Assembly (NCBI GenBank): GCA_964410625.1
Contig: CAYPHY010000008.1
Location: 62,001 to 126,000 of the forward strand
Source of the DNA: CAYPHY01 sp964410625
GTDB lineage: Bacteria; Chloroflexota; Anaerolineae; Promineifilales; Promineifilaceae
Direction of reading: 5' to 3'
Length of the DNA: 64,000 nt
A program made the translations under genes and the position numbers. Within the stretch, counting starts at the first letter, position 1, and every line of letters begins with the position of its first letter. Shown one piece after another: positions 58,056-64,000 of this stretch. The notes beneath the pieces are model-generated. The model was not told the origin of the DNA, did no database searches, and saw only the letters and a list, made by a program, of their open reading frames with translations.

Positions 58056-58091
58056 ATTGTGCATTTTAGCACAATCAATAGTCTGGTACAA
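58056..58091 (-). promoter_or_regulatory. Promoter of the tetR-men operon
   Basis: On the minus strand TTGTAC (58086-58091), 17 nt, TAAAAT (58063-58068). The -10 box is framed by the inverted repeat ATTGTGC (58056-58062) and GCACAAT (58069-58075), a second possible operator. Confidence 0.6.
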
Positions 58092-58191
58092 TAGCCGATA
58101 GCCCACAGTCAGGGAGCCGATAGAAGAATTGTTGGAGTTAAGGAGAAACGATTCCACTCATTATTCGTATAAGTTAGAAAAGGAGTAATAT

Positions 58192-59100
58192 ATGTTGAGA
58201 AAAGTTTTGCCCTGGCTACCGGCGACGATCATCGTTCTGCTGTTTGTGATTGGAATAACGGTTCTCTTACTTGATGGGATCGCCGGGGTGGCCGCCTGGT
58301 ATTTGTTACAGACGCTACTACCAGTTATCGGATTTGTTTTTCTGCTTGCTATTGCGCTCTACGCGCTAATTAAACGCCGTTTTAGCCGAACAATGGGCTT
58401 AAATATGCTTGTTTCGGCCGCTGCCCTGCTGCCTATCCTCATGCTGCTCGGTTTATGGCCGGTTGCGTATCCCGCCAACCGGCAGCGGACGGAACCGGCG
58501 GCGACGGTGCGTTTACCGGCCGATGTACCGCTGAAAGTGGGTTGGGGTGGGGACGATGTGCGGATGAATTATCATGCGTCATCTCCCGATCAACGCTGGG
58601 CGTATGACTTTCTGGTAGAACCCTATCTCACCGGCAGCACGGAATTATCGGACTATGGATGTTATGGCGTTCCGGTTGTTGCGCCAACGGCCGGTCGCAT
58701 TACCGCCGCCCACGATGGCGAGCCAGAGCAAGTGCCGGGTCAGGTATCGAACAACTTTACGGCTCCGCTGGGAAACCATGTGGTTATTGAATTGCCGACC
58801 GGCACCTATTTACTCATCGCCCACATGCGCCAGGGGAGTGTGGCTGTGCAAGTCGGCGATATAGTCGAAGAGGGGCAACGATTGGGCGAATGTGGCAATT
58901 CTGGCAACACCAGCGAACCCCACATCCATATCCACCACCAGCTTCAAAACCCTGCCGATTTCCCGGTCAACTTTGCCAACGGCTTGCCGCTATACTTCCG
59001 CGACCATGATGGGCCGCCGATGCCGGAAGGGGGTATCAGCGTCGAAAACGGGGAGATAGTGGCGACCGGTGTGGTGGTACAGCACCAACCGATAGAGTGA
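58192..59100 (+). CDS. Membrane-anchored M23 (LytM-type) peptidase domain protein
   Basis: The 302-residue protein has three N-terminal membrane helices (about 8-30, 35-60, 68-92), then an extracytoplasmic M23 domain. The zinc-site pattern is present: His/Asp in MNYHASSPDQRWAYDF, the strand YGVPVVAPTAGRITAA, LLIAHMRQGS, and the HxH motif EPHIHIHHQ. M23 enzymes cut peptidoglycan cross-links; many in this phylum act in cell-wall turnover. Ribosome site aaaggag is 9 nt before the ATG. Confidence 0.88.
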   Translation: MLRKVLPWLPATIIVLLFVIGITVLLLDGIAGVAAWYLLQTLLPVIGFVFLLAIALYALIKRRFSRTMGLNMLVSAAALLPILMLLGLWPVAYPANRQRTEPAATVRLPADVPLKVGWGGDDVRMNYHASSPDQRWAYDFLVEPYLTGSTELSDYGCYGVPVVAPTAGRITAAHDGEPEQVPGQVSNNFTAPLGNHVVIELPTGTYLLIAHMRQGSVAVQVGDIVEEGQRLGECGNSGNTSEPHIHIHHQLQNPADFPVNFANGLPLYFRDHDGPPMPEGGISVENGEIVATGVVVQHQPIE

Positions 59101-59105
59101 GAAAG

Positions 59106-59184
59106 AAAAACGCAGAGTCGCAGAGATGCAGAGATGATTAAAATATCTCTGCGTCTCTGTTCCTCTGCGCCTCTGCGTTAAAAA
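59106..59184. repeat. Family D inverted repeat between convergent genes
   Basis: AAACGCAGAGTCGCAGAGAT faces GTCTCTGTTCCTCTGCGCCT and CTGCGTTAAAAAA with an AT-rich loop. The T/A runs at the outer ends make it a possible bidirectional terminator. Confidence 0.85.
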
Positions 59185-59197
59185 ATACTACTCACGC

Positions 59198-60244
59198 CTA
59201 AAACGGCCGCAACCGAGCCATAAAGTAAGCATCATTCCAACGGCCGTCACCAAAGCTATATAACCGCCGCCGCCCTTCCATCACAAAACCGAGCTTCTCG
59301 TAGAGCTGGATGGCAGTGGTGTTATGGGGATAAACTTCTAGCTCAATCCGCCGCAAATTAACCCAATTGTCGGCCAACTCGATCATCCCTTCCAACAAAC
59401 GTTTGCCAACCCCCATCCCCCAGTAATCGGGATGGACGGCCATACCAAAGCCGCCGCTATGGTAGGTGCGCGGGTTGTCGGAACGGTGGAGGGTGATGTT
59501 GCCGACGATACGGCCGTCCACTTCCGCCACCAGCCGGTATAGGTTGGGCATATAGTTGGCGGAGCGTTCGGCAACCAATGAATATTCCTGGCTGGGTAGC
59601 TGGACGAGCGTGCGGACGACGATTGGCAGGCGATAGAATTCATAGATATCGGCCGCGTATTCAGGGCGCATGGTGCGGATGTGGATGGTTGGCAATGCTC
59701 CCTGTGGACGCGGCAACGGCTCATCTTCGGCCGCTGGCGGCGGCGTATAGCCACGCACGCGGCTGAAGACTTCTATGTCCTGGAAGCGGCCGTTGCTAAA
59801 AACGGCCTGGCGACAGACCCCTTCGAGCGCAAAGCCCGCCTGCTCAACCACGCGGCGGCCGACTTCATCTCCAGCGATCAACTGTACTTCCACCCGCCGT
59901 AAATCGAGCCAGTTGTCGGCTAAGTCCAGCAAGGCCGCTAATAGTTGCTCGCTCAATTCACTATCGCGGTGATCAGGGTGGAGCAGCCACTCGGCCATAG
60001 CGGCGTGGAAGCGGCGGGGTCGTTGTGTTTGTTGCAACATTCCAAAGCCAACGGCCGTGCCCTTACGCTCGATAACCAGCCGGTGTAGTCCTGGCTGTTG
60101 CGTCTTTGCCCATTCAACGGTTTCCCCAATTTCGGCAATTGGCATACCGGGGTAGACCGCCAGCGTTGCCGGATCATAGGCAATGGCATGGAACGCTTCT
60201 GCGTCGCTGGGATGAAACGGCCGAATAGAGAAATGTCTTGTCAT
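59198..60244 (-). CDS. Two-domain GNAT acetyltransferase (tandem fusion)
   Basis: The 348-residue protein contains two complete GNAT domains. The first (1-165) has AEWLLHPDHRDSELSEQLLA and a degenerate acetyl-CoA loop. The second (about 185-348) has FGMAVHPDYWGMGVGKRLLEGM, with the intact Q/R-x-x-G-x-G/A loop form, and RIELEVYPHNTTAIQLYEKLGFVMEG. The first domain probably lost catalysis. The ATG at 60244 has aggag 7 nt upstream. The second domain resembles aminoglycoside-type and RimI-type enzymes only in general fold; the substrate is unknown. Confidence 0.88.
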   Translation of the reverse strand: MTRHFSIRPFHPSDAEAFHAIAYDPATLAVYPGMPIAEIGETVEWAKTQQPGLHRLVIERKGTAVGFGMLQQTQRPRRFHAAMAEWLLHPDHRDSELSEQLLAALLDLADNWLDLRRVEVQLIAGDEVGRRVVEQAGFALEGVCRQAVFSNGRFQDIEVFSRVRGYTPPPAAEDEPLPRPQGALPTIHIRTMRPEYAADIYEFYRLPIVVRTLVQLPSQEYSLVAERSANYMPNLYRLVAEVDGRIVGNITLHRSDNPRTYHSGGFGMAVHPDYWGMGVGKRLLEGMIELADNWVNLRRIELEVYPHNTTAIQLYEKLGFVMEGRRRLYSFGDGRWNDAYFMARLRPF

Positions 60245-60350
60245 AAGAGGCTCCTGAAAATCCATGCTCGTACCGATTTTATTGTGGCGTATTGCCTCAA
60301 AAGAAATGTTAGCTGAAAAGGGCGTGGTTGCCTCAAAGTTAAGGGATTTG

Positions 60351-63300
60351 TCACCCCTGAACTATTACAGAGCTATCTAATTTGGTGGCTAACTCACGGC
60401 CGCGTGCGATAAAGTCAGGCAACTCTAATTCGGTGGCCAGGGCCAGTGCTTGCTCATTGAGCACCCGCGCCCCCGCCAGGTCGCTGCGCCGGTACAAAAT
60501 CTCCGCTTTGCTCAACAGGGGGGCCAAAGCGTAATAGGGCGCGCCCTGAGCCAACAACACTGGCAGCGCCTGATCATAGTAGCGCAAAGCCGTTTCTTCA
60601 TCCCCTTTGGCCTGGAACACAACAGCCGCTTCAGCCTGGTGGTAAGCAATCCCCCACTGATTACCCAGCTCCGTTTCAATGATAATGGCGCGGAAGTAAC
60701 AGTCCAGGCTGCGTTCAAACTCCCCTATCGCCAGCAAAATACTCCCCTGATTGCTCAAGTCTATGGCTAACCCATACCGGTTGCCTACCTCCTGGCTTAT
60801 CTCCATCGCCTGTTGACTGGCAGCTAAGGCTGGCTCGTATTGCCCTAGATGGGCGTATAAAATAGAGAGGTTACCGGAGACATTGGCCAGCCCCATTTTG
60901 TCCTCCACTGCTTCATACAATTCTCGCGCCTGCTCAATAGAGGCTAACGCTTGCGCCACGTCCCCGCGCTCCCAATAGACGCCTCCCAGGGAACTATATA
61001 GCTGCGCCAGGCCGCCCTTGTGTCCCAGCGCCCGGTGCCAGGGGATGGCCTGCTGGAAATAATGCAACGCCTGGTCATAGTCACCGGCCCGCCAACAGAC
61101 AATGGACATCCGTCGCAATGACTGGGCGAGTGGCTCTAGCTCCCCCGTTGCCTGGTAATACTCAACGGCCCGTTGCAGGCACGCTTTGGCCTCTTCGAAT
61201 TGTCCCTCATGGGGCAGCAATTTCCCCAACAGGCTGTAAACGGCCGCCAGCACTCCCTCGTCCTGTCCCGACTGGGTTTCGGCTATCCGTGCCTGCTCAA
61301 TCGCCTCCCGGAGCTGTCCCTGTTTTTCCAGGAAAACAGCACGCCAGATGAACAAGGAAGCGAGATTGCCGAAGCGGTTAATCGCCTGGACGAACATGGC
61401 TTCCCCTTCTTGGAGCAGATCGGCCGTCTGGAAAAAGCGGCCCATTCCTTCCAGGCTTCGTTCAATCGCTGCCTCGTCCTCCTGCTCAATCGCCCATTGC
61501 CACGCCTGGCGGATGTTGCTCAGATGGGGCTGCACGGCGGCCACAGCCTGGCGCGGCTGCGGCCCATAAAAGGCTCGCTCCTGGGCCGCCACCAGCCTCA
61601 GGTAATAATCACTGTGCCGCTGTGCCGCCACCACATACTGGCCGGCCGTTTCCCGGCTAACAAACTGGCGCAACAGTTCGTGCAATTGGTAACGGCCGTC
61701 TCGCGGCCGTTGCACCAGCGAACGATCAAACAGCCGCGCCAACGCCAGCGGCGTCGCCTCGGCAACATCCATGGCCGCTTCCAGGCTAAAAGGGCCACGG
61801 AAAACAGCCAACTGCCCTAAGACGGTACGTTCCGCCGGAGCCAACAACTGCCAGGAATAGGCGAAAATGGCGGTCATGCTTTGGTGACGCCCCGGTTTAT
61901 CCTGCGGCGAGAGGGAAAGAAAGTCGAGGCTGCGGCCGATTTCGGTCACAATGGCGCTGCAATCCATTACCCGCACCCAGGCGGCCGCCAGTTCCAGAGC
62001 CAGCGGCACTCCCTGCGCCAACTGGCAAATCTGGCGCACGGCCGTTTCATTCCCCTCGTTACCCGCTTCCAGCCGGAAAGCAGGCTCTACCTGGCGCGCC
62101 GCTTCCACAAAGAGACGCACGCTGCTATAGGTCAGCAGATCGGCCGCTGCTTCGTCTACCTGTGGGTAATCCAGGCCGCTGACCACCAGCCGCCGCTCGA
62201 CCTGTAGTTCCAGTGGCAGTTGCGAAGTAATTAGCAGGCGCAAGCCGGGCGCAGTGGCCAACATCTCGGCCAACAAGGAGGCACTCCCCACCAGCTGTTC
62301 AAAGTTGTCCAGGATCAGCAGGCAGCGCCGCCCGCGCAGGAAGTTGAACAGGCTCTCCTGTGGCTGGCTGCGTGCCGCTGCGACGATACCGAGGCCGTTC
62401 AGCAGAGTGGTCAGCAGTGATTCGGCCGTTTGCACCGCTGTCAGGGAAAAGAAGTAAATGTCATCAACAAAACCGGCGCGAGCTGCCAACCGTTCACCGG
62501 CATGGAGGCTCAGACGCGACTTGCCAATGCCACCCAGCCCCAACAGTGTCAGCAGGCGGCATTCCGGGTCCAGAAACAGTTCTTCAATTTGCTGTAGCTC
62601 CTGCTGGCGGCCGATAAATGGGGTGAACTGCACCGGGAAATGGTGGAGGAGCGTTGCCCGTCGGCCGCTGGTGACGGCCGTTTCCCCCCGCTGCGCCGCC
62701 TGAATCTGCTGGTAGAGGGCGGTGGTTTCCGCCGATGGTTCCACCCCTAACTCTTCCTGGAGTATGTGGCGGCAGCTTTCATACTGCGCCAGGGCTTTGC
62801 TGTGCTGGCCGACAGCGGCCAGCAGGCGCATCAGCAGCCGGTGGGCTTCTTCACGGAACGGGTCGAGCGCGACGAGGCGACTGGCGTGAATGAACGCCGC
62901 TTCGCTCTCACCACGCTCGGCCAGTGCCGCCGCCAGTTGCCCCAGGGCGTTGCTCGCCTGCTGCTGCAACCTTTCCCGCCAGAAGAGCAACCACCCCTCA
63001 AAAGCGGTGGAATCGGGCAGGCTAAAGCCGGCCAGTAGCTCTCCCTGGTAAAGCGCGGCGGCCAGGCGCAATCGCTCCAGGCAGTCGTGGCATAGATGCA
63101 GATGGCGGTGGGGATGGCCTTCGCAGGCGGCCAGCAGCGTTTGGAACTGGGTCACGTCTACATCGAGCAGCGCCGGATCGCACTGCACGGTCTGGCGCGT
63201 AATGGTCAAGAAAGCCTGGCTCAGGCCGGGCGAGGGTTCATCGAGCGTTTGTTGCAGCCGGTGGAGGGATTGGCGCAAGTTCTTCAGCGCGGTTTGCTCC

Positions 63301-63473
63301 GGCATTTCCGGCCAGAACAGGCCCGCCAGCGATTGACGTTGGTGCGGCCGTTCCCCTTCCAGCGCCAGGTAAACCAGCAACGCTCGAATTTTGTCCGTGC
63401 GAAAGTGCAGGGGAGCGCGGCCGTCAATCGCTACGGTCGCCGTACCTAAGAGGGTTAATTCTAATCTGTTCAC
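60351..63473 (-). CDS. SARP/BTAD regulator with NB-ARC-type ATPase and TPR repeats
   Basis: The 1040-residue protein has a winged helix (LELTLLGTATVAIDG, KIRALLVYLAL, 1-95) and a BTAD domain (about 100-255, ending LQEELGVEPSAETTALYQQI). The ATPase has FIGRQQELQQIEELF, Walker A LLGLGGIGKSR and Walker B RRCLLILDNFEQLV. The last 350 residues are TPR units (AQSLRRMSIVCWRAGDYDQALHYFQQAI, LGGVYWERGDVAQALASIEQA). It is similar in layout to the 1229-residue protein at 10901 but has a different ATPase class. The small gene at 63888 lies divergent; such pairs are common near these regulators, an impression not tested. Confidence 0.92.
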   Translation of the reverse strand: MNRLELTLLGTATVAIDGRAPLHFRTDKIRALLVYLALEGERPHQRQSLAGLFWPEMPEQTALKNLRQSLHRLQQTLDEPSPGLSQAFLTITRQTVQCDPALLDVDVTQFQTLLAACEGHPHRHLHLCHDCLERLRLAAALYQGELLAGFSLPDSTAFEGWLLFWRERLQQQASNALGQLAAALAERGESEAAFIHASRLVALDPFREEAHRLLMRLLAAVGQHSKALAQYESCRHILQEELGVEPSAETTALYQQIQAAQRGETAVTSGRRATLLHHFPVQFTPFIGRQQELQQIEELFLDPECRLLTLLGLGGIGKSRLSLHAGERLAARAGFVDDIYFFSLTAVQTAESLLTTLLNGLGIVAAARSQPQESLFNFLRGRRCLLILDNFEQLVGSASLLAEMLATAPGLRLLITSQLPLELQVERRLVVSGLDYPQVDEAAADLLTYSSVRLFVEAARQVEPAFRLEAGNEGNETAVRQICQLAQGVPLALELAAAWVRVMDCSAIVTEIGRSLDFLSLSPQDKPGRHQSMTAIFAYSWQLLAPAERTVLGQLAVFRGPFSLEAAMDVAEATPLALARLFDRSLVQRPRDGRYQLHELLRQFVSRETAGQYVVAAQRHSDYYLRLVAAQERAFYGPQPRQAVAAVQPHLSNIRQAWQWAIEQEDEAAIERSLEGMGRFFQTADLLQEGEAMFVQAINRFGNLASLFIWRAVFLEKQGQLREAIEQARIAETQSGQDEGVLAAVYSLLGKLLPHEGQFEEAKACLQRAVEYYQATGELEPLAQSLRRMSIVCWRAGDYDQALHYFQQAIPWHRALGHKGGLAQLYSSLGGVYWERGDVAQALASIEQARELYEAVEDKMGLANVSGNLSILYAHLGQYEPALAASQQAMEISQEVGNRYGLAIDLSNQGSILLAIGEFERSLDCYFRAIIIETELGNQWGIAYHQAEAAVVFQAKGDEETALRYYDQALPVLLAQGAPYYALAPLLSKAEILYRRSDLAGARVLNEQALALATELELPDFIARGRELATKLDSSVIVQG

Positions 63474-63679
63474 CTGGCTTTCTTATCCACAGCCATTGGA
63501 GACGTTTTGGAGACGTTCCCTGGCTACGATTGATGTAATACTTTCAGGCGTGCCCTGTTACACACGTAAAAGCGGAGGAGTTTCTAGGGCTACGCACACC
63601 GCAACCGACCACGTTGGCGCACAAACGGCCTAGTTCGAGTACATGAAGATATTGTACTGTTGATTTGAGGAGAAACCCA

Positions 63680-63820
63680 ATGCAAGCAAATTCATTATCT
63701 ACCGAAAACGATGCGCGGCCGTCTGTCCCCCACAGCGCACTGGCGGCCCTACTGCTACATCGGCGCGGTCATTGGTGGCCCCTTTTCCTGGCGATTTCAA
63801 CGCCCAGGCCGATGGGCTGA
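63680..63820 (+). CDS. Small ORF of 46 residues, possibly frameshifted
   Basis: It starts MQANSLSTENDARP behind a strong ribosome site (gaggag, 8 nt before the ATG). After about residue 30 a different frame looks more protein-like (GDFNAQADGLNKKVDG to a stop at 63863). It may be a small gene with a frame error or decay. I recognise no family. Confidence 0.35.
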   Translation: MQANSLSTENDARPSVPHSALAALLLHRRGHWWPLFLAISTPRPMG

Positions 63821-63887
63821 ATAAAAAAGTAGATGGCTTGCACGTCGAAGGTGACCTTTCCTGAGAAGGTGTGGGGGAGCGGGTGAG

Positions 63888-64000
63888 ATGGAAAAGCATG
63901 TGAACAAAAAGCCCAACAATTGCCAGGCCTTCCTGGTTCGATTATGGCGCGATGGCCCCCAAGAACCGTGGCGCGCCTCGGCTAAAGCAGTGGCGAACGG
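63888..64000 (+). CDS. Small Chloroflexota-type protein, N-terminal part only (cut by window end)
   Basis: The frame reads MEKHVNKKPNNCQAFLVRLW, then RDGPQEPWRASAKAVANG to the window end. The segment FLVRLWRDGPQEPWRAS matches a pattern I have seen at the start of short conserved proteins of this phylum, which have no known function. The rest of the gene is outside the window. The gene-free stretch 63474-63679 before it holds the SARP start region and nothing else recognised. Confidence 0.5.
   Translation, partial: MEKHVNKKPNNCQAFLVRLWRDGPQEPWRASAKAVAN

Noticed and set aside
63483..63491. Perfect DnaA box TTATCCACA
   Set aside because: A single copy beside a SARP gene, with no second box or AT-rich stretch; one match in 64 kb is expected by chance.
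1..64000. CRISPR arrays, tRNA, rRNA, insertion sequences
   Set aside because: The repeats are not regularly spaced with unique spacers; no cloverleaf, rRNA or transposase reading frame was recognised by eye.

Overview
The window looks like a chromosomal stretch of a Chloroflexota bacterium, probably from the Anaerolineae/Caldilineae side (Promineifilum-like). This is an inference from gene content and style: very long SARP/BTAD-ATPase-TPR regulators, many luciferase-like (LLM) oxidoreductases, the classical Men menaquinone pathway, an acyl-CoA mutase with a separate large subunit, a secreted FG-GAP/RTX/Ig-like protein, and a striking excess of the hexamer CGGCCG. No rRNA, tRNA, CRISPR array, transposase or phage gene was seen.

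Layout. 1-4260: small membrane protein, ybaK-type deacylase, a chimeric pseudogene (isochorismatase joined to a glycosyltransferase tail), an isobutyryl-CoA-mutase-like large subunit, a short orphan ORF and a terminator. 4264-8088: four minus-strand genes (helix-hairpin-helix protein, deoxynucleoside kinase, DUF1294, McrB-like AAA+ ATPase) in an island of extreme G-over-C skew. 8413-16511: FAD-linked oxidase, GNAT, a 1229-residue SARP regulator, an orphan response regulator and a secreted protein. 16589-18612: dnaA with its promoter and an AT-rich upstream region, a weak candidate origin. 18613-38945: a long plus-strand catabolic region: CaiB/BaiF CoA-transferase; GntR regulator with promoter and operator; SsuB/TauB-type ABC transporter; two interleaved pairs of LLM oxidoreductases with an M24 peptidase, a threonine-synthase-like enzyme, RidA, an N-carbamoylsarcosine-amidohydrolase-like enzyme, aspartate dehydrogenase and an MFS exporter; then an Uma2 remnant, an SDR and a YjhG/YagF-type sugar-acid dehydratase. 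39165-49384: a giant secreted protein, NUDIX hydrolase, trpF, a CPA1 antiporter, a GNAT, a beta-propeller lipoprotein and DAHP synthase. 49718-58012: menA convergent with an operon tetR-menF-menD-menB-menE-menH (menC not present). 58192-64000: M23 peptidase, double GNAT, a second SARP regulator and the start of a small gene cut by the window edge.

How the genes work together. aroF and the men genes form a chorismate-to-menaquinone block; trpF uses the same precursor. The GntR-ABC-LLM block reads as uptake and oxidative breakdown of an unknown nitrogen- or sulfur-containing organic compound: the LLM + isochorismatase-fold amidohydrolase + RidA combination recalls the Rut pyrimidine pathway in enzyme classes, without being that pathway.

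The most unusual property is not a gene. Nearly every gap inside the two big operons holds a short repeat, usually an inverted repeat, drawn from at least a dozen different families (here lettered A-P). One family (E), a tandem dimer of a 20-nt unit, lies 13-19 nt upstream of a start codon, always in the same orientation to that gene, in six of its seven recognisable copies. Several repeats also supply the last codons of the adjacent gene, and one repeat-like tract lies in frame inside menD.
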